Shown here piece after piece: positions 8,480-15,985 of a stretch of DNA of 21,447 bases. The stretch is taken from assembly GCA_937927885.1 (NCBI GenBank), contig CALEZJ010000066.1, positions 1-21,447 of the forward strand. The letters are read 5' to 3'. Origin of the DNA: an uncultured Paracoccaceae bacterium (GTDB lineage: Bacteria; Pseudomonadota; Alphaproteobacteria; Rhodobacterales; Rhodobacteraceae). The translations under genes and the position numbers were made by a program. Under the pieces are notes generated by a model. The model saw only the letters and a list, made by a program, of their open reading frames with translations, searched no databases and was not told the origin of the DNA. Position 1 is the first letter of the stretch, and every line of letters starts with the position of its first letter.

Positions 8480-9172
8480 TCAGTCGGCCTGCGGGCGGGT
8501 ATAGACCTGTCGCAGGCGCGTGGCATGCGCGGCAGCGACATGGGCACGCATCGCGGCCTCGGCGCCGACCTCGTCACGCCGCTCCAGAGCCTCGAGAACG
8601 GCGGCATGCTCGCGCCCGGCCGCGTCGGCACGTTCGGGTTCGTTCAGTGTCGACGGGCCCAGGATAAGCAGCGTCTTTTGCAGGCCAGCGACGGAGCGCG
8701 CCAGATACCGATTGCGTGCGGCAGACAGCAGCACGGCATGGAATCTGCGGTTCAATTCGTACATTCGCGGCGCATCGCCCCGCGCGGCAACCATCCCGGC
8801 GTTGATCGCCGCCAGTTCGCCGAGCTCCACCGCGGACGCCATCCGCGCCGCCAGCCGTGCTGCGGTCCCCTCCAGGACGCCGCGCATCTCGTAAAGCTCT
8901 GTCACCTCGCCCGCGTCCAGCCTGCGCACGGTCGCGCCCTGCCGGGGAATGTGTTCGACCAGCCCGTCAGCTTCGAGCAGGCGGATTGCCTCGCGCACCG
9001 GGGTGCGGCTGATGCCCAGTCGCGCGGCGATTTCGGTTTCTAGGAGCCGGTCGCCCGGTGCAAGAACCCCGCCACGGATATCGCCGAGCAATCGGCGGTA
9101 GGCGTCCTGTCCTTGCGGCAGGTCGTGTGTGATCGAAGCGGTTTCGGACGGGACAGAGCTGATCTTGCGCAT
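8480..9172 (-). CDS. GntR family transcriptional regulator, FadR/FCD subgroup
   Basis: The 230-residue regulator has an N-terminal winged helix-turn-helix at about 23-85 (the helix ETEIAARLGISRTPVREAIR is characteristic). A C-terminal helical FCD ligand domain follows, with metal-ligand candidates H145 (NRRFH), H189 and H211. This family usually senses a small organic acid and controls genes for its uptake or catabolism. I chose ATG 9172 over 9211 because the longer start would cross the palindromic GTATAC element and promoter-like sequence of the divergent operon. It stands back to back with the AbrB-type membrane protein gene (51 nt apart) and is followed by the AEC transporter, so both groups are candidate targets. 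Confidence 0.9.
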   Translation of the reverse strand: MRKISSVPSETASITHDLPQGQDAYRRLLGDIRGGVLAPGDRLLETEIAARLGISRTPVREAIRLLEADGLVEHIPRQGATVRRLDAGEVTELYEMRGVLEGTAARLAARMASAVELGELAAINAGMVAARGDAPRMYELNRRFHAVLLSAARNRYLARSVAGLQKTLLILGPSTLNEPERADAAGREHAAVLEALERRDEVGAEAAMRAHVAAAHATRLRQVYTRPQAD

Positions 9173-9192
9173 TGTGTCCAAACGTATACAAT
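9165..9192 (+). promoter_or_regulatory. Probable promoter of the abrB-like operon overlapping a GTATAC palindrome
   Basis: Reading rightward, TTGCGC (9165-9170) and TACAAT (9187-9192, five of six matches to the sigma70 -10 consensus) are 16 nt apart. The start of transcription would fall near 9199, leaving a UTR of about 25 nt before ATG 9224. The -10 box overlaps GTATAC at 9184-9189. GTATAC cores within TTGTATACAA-like palindromes are typical operators of GntR/FadR-type regulators, and the sequence around it lies just upstream of the divergent gntR. Repression of both directions by the GntR protein is an inference. Confidence 0.4.
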
Positions 9193-9223
9193 AGGACGCA
9201 GCCACCGTCAATCGAGTCTCGCC

Positions 9224-10285
9224 ATGCCCGCAATCCCCGCCCGCTCCCTGCCGCCTTGGGCACGAACCCTGTTGACGCTGGCGTTATCGATCCTTGGCGC
9301 TGCGGTGTTCTGGGCGTTGGGTGTCCCGCTGCCGTTCCTGTTCGGTCCCATGTTCGCCTGCCTTGTCGCCGCACTTGCAGGCCTGCCGCTGCGCGGTACC
9401 GGCCAGATCGGCATCGGTGCCCGCACCATTCTGGGGGTGGCGGTGGGGGGCGCGCTGACCCCGGCGCTGCTGGGTCAGCTTCCGTCGATGCTGGCCTCGG
9501 TCGCGCTGGTTCCAGTCTATATCGGGCTGATCGGCCTTGTCGGTGTGCCGTTCTTTCGGCGGGTCTGCGGCTATGATGCCGCCACGGCCTGGTATGCGGC
9601 CATGCCCGGGGGGCTTCAGGACATGGTCATTTTCGGCACCGAGGCCGGGGGCAACGGGCGCACCCTGTCGCTGATCCACGCCACCCGCGTGCTGGTCATC
9701 GTGACGCTGGCGCCGGTCCTGATGACGCAGCTCTTTGGCGCCTCGCTGGACCAGCCCATCGGCGAACCCGCCCGCGACCTGCCCTGGTCCGAGATGGCGC
9801 TGATGGCTGCCGCCGCCCTGATCGGCTGGAAGGGCGGCGAGCGCATCGGCATGTTCGGCGCCTCGATCCTGGGGCCGCTGATCCTCACCGGGGCGCTGTC
9901 GCTTGCGGGGTTGATCCACCATCGCCCCCCGGCCGAAGCGATTCTGGTGGCGCAATTCTTCATCGGCGCGGCGATCGGCGTGGGTTATACCGGTATCACA
10001 GCGCAGGAATTGCGCCGCGACGTGCTGGCAGGTGTCGGGTTCGTGGTGATCCTCGCCGCTCTGGCCGCGCTGATGTCCGAAATCGTCTATCAACTGGGCC
10101 TTGCCCGCGCAGTCGAGGCCTTTCTGGCCTTTGCTCCCGGCGGGCAGGCCGAGATGACCGTGCTGGCCATCGTCGCGGGCGCTGATCTGGGCTATGTGGT
10201 GGTCCACCATCTGACGCGGATTCTGCTGGTGATTTCTGGCGCGCCACTGGCCGCCCGGTTGGTGGGAGCAGGGGGCAAGCGATGA
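9224..10285 (+). CDS. AbrB family membrane protein (putative transporter)
   Basis: This 353-residue polytopic membrane protein has two repeated halves. Each begins with a PxPFLFGPM-like or GASILGPL segment and later carries a glycine-rich helix (MPGGLQDMVIFG and APGGQAEMTVLA). This duplicated pattern is the AbrB/AbrB-duplication family, E. coli AbrB being the type member, sometimes misannotated as ammonia monooxygenase. Its transport role and substrate are not established. ATG 9224 was chosen because earlier in-frame starts would lie inside the divergent gntR gene. No clear Shine-Dalgarno is visible. The end overlaps the following dehydrogenase start by ATGA, suggesting joint expression with it. 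Confidence 0.85.
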   Translation: MPAIPARSLPPWARTLLTLALSILGAAVFWALGVPLPFLFGPMFACLVAALAGLPLRGTGQIGIGARTILGVAVGGALTPALLGQLPSMLASVALVPVYIGLIGLVGVPFFRRVCGYDAATAWYAAMPGGLQDMVIFGTEAGGNGRTLSLIHATRVLVIVTLAPVLMTQLFGASLDQPIGEPARDLPWSEMALMAAAALIGWKGGERIGMFGASILGPLILTGALSLAGLIHHRPPAEAILVAQFFIGAAIGVGYTGITAQELRRDVLAGVGFVVILAALAALMSEIVYQLGLARAVEAFLAFAPGGQAEMTVLAIVAGADLGYVVVHHLTRILLVISGAPLAARLVGAGGKR

Positions 10286-11253
10286 AGGTCCATATTCTTG
10301 ACGACTGGCACGACACCCTGCGCGGGCTGTCCTCGTTCGGCGCGCTCGCAGAGCATCAGGTCACAGTCTGGACCGATCATTGCACGGGGGCCGACGCCCT
10401 CGCCGAGCGCCTGTCTGATGCCGAGGCGCTGGTTCTGTTCCGCGAGCGCACGCCAATCACCGAAGCCCTGCTGGCGCGGCTGCCAAAGCTGAAAATGATC
10501 GCCATGCGCGGAGCGCATCCTCATGTCGATGTGGCTGCCTGTACCCGGCACGGCGTGCTCTTTTGTTCGGACATCTCCGCAGGCAGTCCTTCAGTCGCCA
10601 CGGCGGAACTGGCACTGGGCCTGCTGATCGCCTCGGCGCGCGACCTGCTGGGGCAGAACGCGCGACTGCGTGCCGGGCTCTGGCAGGGCCCGCCGGGGCA
10701 GACGCTGGCCGGTCGCAGGCTGGGCCTTCTGGGATACGGCAAGATCGCGCGGCAGCTGGCAGGCTATGCACGCTCCCTTGGGATGCAGGTCTGGTTCTGG
10801 GCGTCGCCCGAGGGGCGCGCGCGGGCCGAGGCGGCGGGCGAGACCGTCGCACCTTCGCGCCAGGCGTTCTTTGCCCAGAGCGATGCGGTCAGTGTGCATC
10901 TGCGGCTGACACCCTCGACCCGGGGAATCGTTACCGCTGACGACTTTCTGTCCATGAAGCCGAACGCGCATTTCCTCAACACCTCGCGCGCGGGTCTGGT
11001 CGAGCCGGGCGCGCTGATGACTGCCCTTGCCGCTGGCCGTCCCGGCCGCCTCGCCCTTGACGTCTTCGATACCGAACCCCTGACCGATCCTCATGACGCG
11101 CTGATCAACCACCCGCGGGTCACCGCCACACCCCACATCGGCTTTGTCACCGAAGACGAACTCGACCACCAGTTCGCTGACGCCTATGCGCTGGTCAATG
11201 CCTTTGCCGAGGGTGCGCCGATCCGCGCCGTCAACCCGCAGGTGCTGCCCTGA
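10282..11253 (+). CDS. D-2-hydroxyacid dehydrogenase family protein (NAD-dependent)
   Basis: The 323-residue enzyme has the D-isomer-specific 2-hydroxyacid dehydrogenase layout. The nucleotide-binding motif is LLGYGKIARQLA (glycines at 151 and 153, with A156 where many members have Gly). The catalytic set is R236 (NTSRAG), E265 (DTEPL) and H285 (TPHIGF). It is closer in motif style to SerA-like members (phosphoglycerate, hydroxypyruvate or similar substrates) than to the GhrA protein at 3259-4176. It lacks the C-terminal ACT domain of long SerA forms. It overlaps the AbrB-like gene by 4 nt and the TSUP permease gene by CTGA, so it may act on a compound moved by one of these proteins. The substrate is not known. 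Confidence 0.9.
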   Translation: MKVHILDDWHDTLRGLSSFGALAEHQVTVWTDHCTGADALAERLSDAEALVLFRERTPITEALLARLPKLKMIAMRGAHPHVDVAACTRHGVLFCSDISAGSPSVATAELALGLLIASARDLLGQNARLRAGLWQGPPGQTLAGRRLGLLGYGKIARQLAGYARSLGMQVWFWASPEGRARAEAAGETVAPSRQAFFAQSDAVSVHLRLTPSTRGIVTADDFLSMKPNAHFLNTSRAGLVEPGALMTALAAGRPGRLALDVFDTEPLTDPHDALINHPRVTATPHIGFVTEDELDHQFADAYALVNAFAEGAPIRAVNPQVLP

Positions 11254-11996
11254 TCGAGTTCATCCTGCCGCCGGATCTTGGACCATGGCCGACGCTGGGC
11301 CTGCTGGCTTCCAGCTTTGCCGGGTCATTCATCACCATCGCCTTTGGCATCGGCGGTGGAGGGCTGGTACTGGCGATCATGGCCAGCGTGATCCCGCCCG
11401 CCGCGCTGATCCCGGTTCACGGCGTGGTGCAGTTCGGCTCGAACACCGGGCGGGCCCTGATGATGGCGCGGCACCTGAACCCGGCCGCGATGGGCTGGTT
11501 CATGCTCGGCGCGGTCATCGGCATCGGTGTCTCGGCCCCTCTCGCCGTCGCCTTGCCCGCCTGGGCGGTGCAGACCGGGGTCGGCGCTTTCCTCCTCTGG
11601 ACCATCCTCGCCCGTCCGCCGATCTGGATGCGCCACTGGCCGTTGGTCACGGGGCTACTGACTTCGGGGGTGTCGATGATGTTCGGCGCCTCGGGACCCT
11701 TTGTGGCGACCTACCTGAAAACCCTCGATCTCGCGCGCCATGCGCATGTCGCCACGATGGCGGCGCTGCAAACGCTGTTGCACCTGATGAAATCACTGGC
11801 CTTCGGCCTTCTCGGCTTTGCCTATGCGCCCTGGGCAGGGTTTCTTTGCGCCATGATCGCTTGCGGACTGATTGGAACCTGGGCGGGGGGCAAGGTGCTG
11901 AATCGTCTCAGCGACGCGCGGTTCAAGCAGGTGCTCGACATCCTGCTTGCCCTTCTCGCGCTGCAACTGATCTGGGCGGGTCTGAATTCGCTCTGA
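11250..11996 (+). CDS. TSUP (TauE/SafE) family sulfite/organosulfonate exporter-like permease, apparent CTG start
   Basis: The 248-residue product is an integral membrane protein of the TauE/SafE family, members of which export sulfite, sulfonates or other anions. It has the N-terminal glycine-rich loop FGIGGGGLVLA followed by PVHGVVQFGSNTGRAL, and the second-half repeat MMFGASGPFVATYL. The first ATG in frame is at 11379, but starting there would remove the first helix and the conserved GIGGGG loop. Between the upstream gene's stop and 11379 the frame has no ATG, GTG or TTG. CTG 11250 overlaps the upstream TGA (CTGA) and has AGGTG 5 nt ahead of it, giving a product starting IEFILPPDLG after the initiator. 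I infer CTG initiation. The function call is by family only. Confidence 0.75.
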   Translation: MIEFILPPDLGPWPTLGLLASSFAGSFITIAFGIGGGGLVLAIMASVIPPAALIPVHGVVQFGSNTGRALMMARHLNPAAMGWFMLGAVIGIGVSAPLAVALPAWAVQTGVGAFLLWTILARPPIWMRHWPLVTGLLTSGVSMMFGASGPFVATYLKTLDLARHAHVATMAALQTLLHLMKSLAFGLLGFAYAPWAGFLCAMIACGLIGTWAGGKVLNRLSDARFKQVLDILLALLALQLIWAGLNSL

Positions 11997-12024
11997 CCCG
12001 CCCCTTTCAGTCTTCCCACAACGC

Positions 12025-12037
12025 GCCCCTTTGGGGC
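12025..12037. terminator. Weak hairpin between convergent TSUP and pobA genes
   Basis: GCCCC-TTT-GGGGC forms a 5-bp stem with a 3-nt loop in the 46-nt gap between the two stop codons. It is not followed by a T-run on either strand, so it is at most a weak terminator or mRNA 3'-end structure. Confidence 0.25.
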
Positions 12038-12042
12038 CCCGC

Positions 12043-13233
12043 TCAGAACGGCAGGCCGACGTAATTCTCGGCCAGCGAAGACATTGCCGCCTCGGAACTG
12101 AACAGATAGGCCAGATCCGTCTCTTGCAGCTTCTGGTCATAGGCGAGGCTGTCGGGGAAGGTGTGCAGCATCGTGGTCATCCACCAGCTGAACCTTTGCG
12201 CCTTCCACACCCGCGCCAGTGCCTTTGCGGAGTACTGCTCCAACCCCGAGTCATCACCGTCGTGGTAGTGCCTGACCATCGCGTGATAGAGGTAGTAAAT
12301 ATCCGACGCTGCGGAATTGAGCCCGCGCGCGCCAGTAGGCGGCACGATATGCGCGGCGTCACCCGCCAGGAACAGGTTGCCCCAGCGCATCGGCTCGGCG
12401 ACAAACGAGCGCAGCGGCGCGATGGATTTCTCGATCGACGGGCCGGTTTCCAGCCGCGCGGCCACCTCGGCGGGCAGGCGGCGCTTCAACTCGTCCCAGA
12501 AGACCTCGTCCGACCAATCCTCGACGCGATCGCTCAGTGGGACCTGAATGTAATAGCGGCTGAGAACCTGGCTGCGTAGTGAGCACAACGCAAAGCCACG
12601 GTCATGCTTGGCATAGATCAGTTCAGGGTTCACCGGCTTGGTGCGGCTCAGGACGCCCAGCCAGCCAAAGGGATAGACCTTTTCATACTCGCGCAGCACA
12701 TCCTTGGGGATCGACTTGCGGCTGACGCCGTGGAACCCATCGGCGCCGATCACATAATCGCAGTCGATGCGGATCACTTCGTCACCCGCGCGATACGTGA
12801 CCCAGGGTTTGCCTTCGGTGTTGAGGTCGTGCAGCACCACATCCTCGACATCGTGCAGAACCTTGCCACCACGCGCGGCGCGGGCATCGTAGAGGTCGCG
12901 CGTCAGCTCGGTCTGGCCATAGACCACTACCGACGAACCGCCCGAATACTTGTGCAGATCCACCCGGTGCAGGACTCCATTGTCCGAAATCTCGAACCCG
13001 TCGTGGATCTCGCCCTCGCGGTCCATGCGCTCGCCGCACTGTGCCTCGCGCATCAGATTGGCAAAGCCGTGCTCCAGAACGCCCGCCCGGATGCGGCTGA
13101 GTACATACTCGCGGCTGTGCTTTTCAAGAACGATGGTGTCGATGCCTTTGAGGTCCAGCAACTGGCTCAGCATAAGCCCCGAGGGGCCCCCGCCGATGAT
13201 GCAGACCTTGGTGTTCAGTGTGCCGGTATTCAT
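12043..13233 (-). CDS. pobA: 4-hydroxybenzoate 3-monooxygenase (p-hydroxybenzoate hydroxylase)
   Basis: This FAD- and NADPH-dependent enzyme hydroxylates 4-hydroxybenzoate to protocatechuate, which feeds the beta-ketoadipate pathway. The 396-residue product has the GGGPSG FAD motif at 14-19, the DG motif around 162-170 (IGADGFHGV) and the GD motif LAGDAAHIVPP at 289-299. Active-site tyrosines equivalent to Tyr201 and Tyr385 of the Pseudomonas enzyme can be placed at Y207 (ELIYAKH) and Y391 near the C-terminus. Length matches the family (about 394). ATG 13233 was chosen because GGAGGA lies 6 nt upstream and the FAD motif is then at the usual distance; the frame extends 30 codons further but without support. 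It is divergent from an AraC-type regulator, the classic pobA-pobR arrangement. Confidence 0.97.
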   Translation of the reverse strand: MNTGTLNTKVCIIGGGPSGLMLSQLLDLKGIDTIVLEKHSREYVLSRIRAGVLEHGFANLMREAQCGERMDREGEIHDGFEISDNGVLHRVDLHKYSGGSSVVVYGQTELTRDLYDARAARGGKVLHDVEDVVLHDLNTEGKPWVTYRAGDEVIRIDCDYVIGADGFHGVSRKSIPKDVLREYEKVYPFGWLGVLSRTKPVNPELIYAKHDRGFALCSLRSQVLSRYYIQVPLSDRVEDWSDEVFWDELKRRLPAEVAARLETGPSIEKSIAPLRSFVAEPMRWGNLFLAGDAAHIVPPTGARGLNSAASDIYYLYHAMVRHYHDGDDSGLEQYSAKALARVWKAQRFSWWMTTMLHTFPDSLAYDQKLQETDLAYLFSSEAAMSSLAENYVGLPF

Positions 13234-13286
13234 GATTGTCCTCCGCAGCTTTTCGCAATCCTGCCAGCGGCAACGCACGTTTTGAA

Positions 13287-13315
13287 TGGACCGCATCGGC
13301 CAATTCTTGTACGAT
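13287..13315 (+). promoter_or_regulatory. Possible pobR promoter placing the transcript start at the ATG
   Basis: TGGACC (13287-13292) and TACGAT (13310-13315) each match four of six consensus bases and are 17 nt apart. Transcription would begin at about 13322, the A of the chosen pobR ATG, so the mRNA may lack a 5' leader. This agrees with the absence of a Shine-Dalgarno there. The 88-nt pobA-pobR gap must also hold the pobA promoter and the regulator's operator, which I cannot place with confidence. Confidence 0.35.
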
Positions 13316-13321
13316 TCGCGC

Positions 13322-14188
13322 ATGCAGCGATCGGCGCCCCCGTTGGTTCCAACCTACAATCTGTTTGGCGAGTTGGGTGATCTTCCCGACGTGATCCATT
13401 GTGAGACGATCGAGGCCCGCTCGCGCCTGCACGATTGGGAACTCGCCGCGCACCGCCATGCCCGGCTTCATCAGGTTCTGCTGCTGGAGGACGGTGGCGG
13501 AACCCTGCACCTCGAGGGCACACCGCGTCCGCTGGTTTCCGGAACATTGGTGAATGTGCCGATGGGGGTGGTGCATGGATTCAGCTTTCAGCCCGGCACC
13601 CGAGGGCTGGTGGTGACCTTTGCCGCCGAGATGCTGGATCAGACCCTGCGCCCCGCCGAGGGACTTCGCGATGTTCTGGCGCAGCCCGCGCTGATCCCGG
13701 TCAATCCCGAAACCGCCGCCACCATGGCGCAGATCGCACAGGGCTTTTCCAGCCGCACCTTTGGCCGTGCGCAGATCCTGCGCTCGCTGGCCGGGCTGTT
13801 GCTTGGACAGATCGCACAGACCATTTCCGAAACCGATCCCGGCGGAAACCGGCCCGTCGCCCCCGATCTCGTCGCAAGGTTCGAGTTACTGATCGACCAG
13901 CACCTGCTCGACCATTGGAGCGTCTCCGACTACGCCAGCGCCCTCGCGGTCAGCGCCGCCCACCTCAGCCGCGTGACCCGAAACGCCGCCGGCCGACCGG
14001 CTTCGGGACTGATCGAGGACCGGCTGGTCCGCGAGGCGCGGCGCAATCTCGTCTTCACCAACCTGCCGGTGTCCCGCATCGCCTATGCGCTGGGTTTCGA
14101 GGACCCGGCTTATTTCACGCGCGTTTTCACGCGCGCAACCGGTGTCTCGCCTCGCGCGTTTCGGCAGCGCCTTGATGGCAGCATGTAG
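13322..14188 (+). CDS. pobR: AraC family transcriptional regulator, probable activator of pobA
   Basis: The 288-residue protein has an N-terminal cupin-like ligand domain (about 20-110, with HRHARLHQVLLLEDG and the PMGVVHGFSF strand). A C-terminal AraC double helix-turn-helix follows (about 187-285, with VSDYASALAVSAAHLSRVTR and ISRIAYALGFEDPAYFTRVF-like helices). AraC-type PobR proteins bind 4-hydroxybenzoate and activate a divergently transcribed pobA, exactly the context here. ATG 13322 is chosen over 13286 because the longer start would lie inside the promoter-like -35 box. The extra 12 residues also show no family resemblance. A strong hairpin begins at the last base of the stop codon. 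The effector is inferred from context. Confidence 0.85.
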   Translation: MQRSAPPLVPTYNLFGELGDLPDVIHCETIEARSRLHDWELAAHRHARLHQVLLLEDGGGTLHLEGTPRPLVSGTLVNVPMGVVHGFSFQPGTRGLVVTFAAEMLDQTLRPAEGLRDVLAQPALIPVNPETAATMAQIAQGFSSRTFGRAQILRSLAGLLLGQIAQTISETDPGGNRPVAPDLVARFELLIDQHLLDHWSVSDYASALAVSAAHLSRVTRNAAGRPASGLIEDRLVREARRNLVFTNLPVSRIAYALGFEDPAYFTRVFTRATGVSPRAFRQRLDGSM

Positions 14189-14221
14189 GGGGGGGCAAGC
14201 CCCCCCCTTCCTTCTTCTTAT
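14188..14221 (+). terminator. Rho-independent terminator of pobR
   Basis: Eight G (14188-14195), a CAAG loop and eight C (14200-14207) form a perfect 8-bp G:C stem, followed by a T-rich run (TTCCTTCTTCTTATT). The first G is the last base of the pobR TAG stop. The leuA stop from the other strand lies just beyond, at 14218-14220. In the leuA direction the hairpin is not followed by T residues, so it should work mainly for pobR. Confidence 0.85.
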
Positions 14222-15798
14222 TCCGCTGCCGAGGTTTGGAGCGCCGAATTGTTACCCCGGCCCTGCCCAGCGTGCATGCGGTTCAGTGCGTTCACATAGG
14301 CCTTTGCCGAGGCCACTACCGTGTCGGTATCTGCGGACTGACCGGTTAATACCTTGCCATCCTTGCTGATGCGCACCGAAACAGTCGCTTGTGCATCGGT
14401 GCCCTCGGTCACCGCCTGCACCTGATACAGGTCCAGCCGCGCGCCGTGGGGATAGAGCATCTTGACCGCGTTGAAGACCGCATCGACCGGACCGTCGCCG
14501 GTGGCATCGACGAATTTCTCTTCGCCGCCAACCACCATGGTCAGCTCGGCCTCTTGCGGCCCCTCCGTGCCGCAGACCACGCGCAGGCGCCGGATCTGCA
14601 GGTAATCGTCCTCGCCCGTCGCCGCGGTATCCGCCACCAATGCGATCAGGTCGTCGTCGTAGACCTCTTTCTTGCGGTCGGCCAGCGCCTTGAAACGCAC
14701 GAAGACGTCCTTCAGTTGGTTGTCACCGACCTCATAGCCCAGTTCCGCCAACTTGGTGCGCAGCGCCGCACGGCCCGAGTGCTTGCCCATGGCGATGTTC
14801 TTCGCGTGCAGGCCGATGTCCTCAGGGCGCATGATTTCAAAGGTTTGCACGTTCTTCAGCACGCCATCCTGATGGATGCCCGATTCGTGCAGAAAGGCGT
14901 TCTTGCCCACCACGGCCTTGTTGAACTGCACCGCAAAGCCCGACACCTGACTGACGCGGCGGCTCAGGTGCATGATCTTCGTCGTGTCGATGCCGGTGCG
15001 ATAGGGCATGATGTCGTTGCGCACCCGCAGCGCCATCACCACTTCTTCCAGTGCCGTGTTGCCCGCGCGCTCGCCCAAACCGTTGATCGTGCATTCGATC
15101 TGGCGCGCACCGGCCTCGACTGCGGCCAACGAATTGGCGGTCGCCATGCCCAGGTCGTTGTGGCAATGGGTGGCAAAGGTGACTGTGTCAGCACCCGGCA
15201 CGCGTTCCAGCAGCATGCGGATCAAATCGGCGGATTCTCTCGGCGCGGTATAGCCAACCGTGTCGGGGATGTTGATCGTCGTGGCGCCTGCCTTGATCGC
15301 GGTTTCCACCACGCGGCACAGGTAGTCACGCTCGGTCCGGGTTGCATCCATCGGCGACCATTGCACATTGTCACAGAGGTTGCGCGCATGGGTGACAGTG
15401 GCGGCGATGCGCTCGATCATCTCGTCCTGGGTCAGCGCGGTGATGTCGCGGTGCAGGGGCGAGGTGCCGATGAAGGTGTGGATACGCGGTTGACGGGCAT
15501 GGCGGATGGCGTCCCAGCAGCGATCAATATCTGCATAGTTGGCGCGCGCCAGACCACAGATCACCGAATTGCGGCTGTTGCGTGCAATGTCGCTGACTGC
15601 GGCGAAATCGCCGTCCGAGGCGATGGGAAACCCGGCCTCGATGATGTCGACGCCCATTTCATCCAGGAGGCCGGCGATTTCCAGCTTTTCGTCGTGGCTC
15701 ATGGTGGCGCCGGGCGATTGTTCGCCGTCGCGCAGGGTGGTGTCGAAAATCAGGACTCGGTCCTGCTCGGCGCGGGAATTGGCGGTAGTGTCGGTCAT
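14218..15798 (-). CDS. leuA: 2-isopropylmalate synthase, long form with regulatory domain
   Basis: LeuA condenses acetyl-CoA with 2-oxoisovalerate, the first committed step of leucine synthesis. The 526-residue product has the N-terminal HMGL-like TIM barrel with [14 protein letters not shown] at 18-31. The metal ligands D24, H211, H213 (THCHNDLG) and N247 (GERAGN) correspond to D14, H202, H204 and N238 of E. coli LeuA. The C-terminal third is the LeuA dimer/allosteric domain through which leucine inhibits the enzyme. Length matches E. coli LeuA (523). ATG 15798 has a GGAA box 7-10 nt upstream. The 180 nt before it holds what looks like a leucine-responsive attenuator, so the gene appears to be controlled at both the RNA and the enzyme level. 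Confidence 0.97.
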   Translation of the reverse strand: MTDTTANSRAEQDRVLIFDTTLRDGEQSPGATMSHDEKLEIAGLLDEMGVDIIEAGFPIASDGDFAAVSDIARNSRNSVICGLARANYADIDRCWDAIRHARQPRIHTFIGTSPLHRDITALTQDEMIERIAATVTHARNLCDNVQWSPMDATRTERDYLCRVVETAIKAGATTINIPDTVGYTAPRESADLIRMLLERVPGADTVTFATHCHNDLGMATANSLAAVEAGARQIECTINGLGERAGNTALEEVVMALRVRNDIMPYRTGIDTTKIMHLSRRVSQVSGFAVQFNKAVVGKNAFLHESGIHQDGVLKNVQTFEIMRPEDIGLHAKNIAMGKHSGRAALRTKLAELGYEVGDNQLKDVFVRFKALADRKKEVYDDDLIALVADTAATGEDDYLQIRRLRVVCGTEGPQEAELTMVVGGEEKFVDATGDGPVDAVFNAVKMLYPHGARLDLYQVQAVTEGTDAQATVSVRISKDGKVLTGQSADTDTVVASAKAYVNALNRMHAGQGRGNNSALQTSAAE

Positions 15799-15827
15799 GG
15801 GGAACTTCCGTGCTGTCTGCGTGTCGT

Positions 15828-15896
15828 TTAGCGTGAAGCGAGGGCGCTGGCTACCTCTGAGCGGTCGCGCCCGAAGGCACGCTCAGAGGACGCTAA
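15828..15896 (-). promoter_or_regulatory. Attenuator-like RNA structure upstream of leuA
   Basis: On the leuA strand a 10-bp perfect inverted repeat (arms 15880-15889 and 15854-15863, CCTCTGAGCG and its complement) encloses a 16-nt loop. That loop contains a small GCC-TTCG-GGC hairpin. Directly outside it, TTAGCGT (15890-15896) can pair with ACGCTAA (15828-15834), extending the stem to 17 bp with a 19-nt bulge on the 3' side. The leader peptide stop TGA (15885-15883) lies inside the 5' arm and its last Leu codons lie just ahead of it, the geometry expected for ribosome-dependent attenuation. No T-run follows, so an intrinsic terminator is not evident. Rho or translational control are alternatives. 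Confidence 0.65.
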
Positions 15897-15978
15897 GAAG
15901 CAGAAGCCCGCGCAGGCAGGCGCCATCAGCGGCCGGGGCCGGGACAGGGGCAAAGACAAAGGCGGCTGCACGTTCCAT
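15883..15978 (-). CDS. Leucine-rich leader peptide of leuA (31 aa)
   Basis: The minus strand from ATG 15978 to TGA 15883 encodes 31 residues beginning MERAAAFVFAPVPAPAADG and ending CLRGLLLLSVL. Six of its last ten codons are for leucine (CTG, CTT, CTG, CTT, CTT, CTC), which suits a peptide whose translation senses charged leucyl-tRNA. The stop codon is within the hairpin described at 15828-15896. No Shine-Dalgarno precedes the ATG. Instead a good -10 box ends 7 nt before it, so the transcript may begin at or next to the AUG. It sits 84 nt upstream of leuA on the same strand. The frame runs open further upstream into sufE, but those codons precede the promoter-like box. Confidence 0.65.
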   Translation of the reverse strand: MERAAAFVFAPVPAPAADGACLRGLLLLSVL

Positions 15979-15985
15979 GGGGACA

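Noticed and set aside
9284..10210. 308-codon minus-strand frame opposite the AbrB-like gene
   Set aside because: The translation is very rich in H, Q, R and D with no hydrophobic core. The plus-strand frame encodes a coherent membrane protein with duplicated motifs.
11379..11996. ATG 11379 as the TSUP start
   Set aside because: It would delete the first membrane helix and the conserved glycine-rich loop, which are encoded in frame upstream.
12604..13380. 258-codon plus-strand frame opposite pobA
   Set aside because: It is antisense to pobA and overlaps the pobR promoter and start. There is no recognisable domain and pobA is intact.
14389..15831. 480-codon open frame on the plus strand opposite leuA
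   Set aside because: It is a shadow of leuA caused by GC-rich third positions. Its translation is low-complexity in H, D, R and Q and matches no family, while leuA on the other strand has all catalytic residues.
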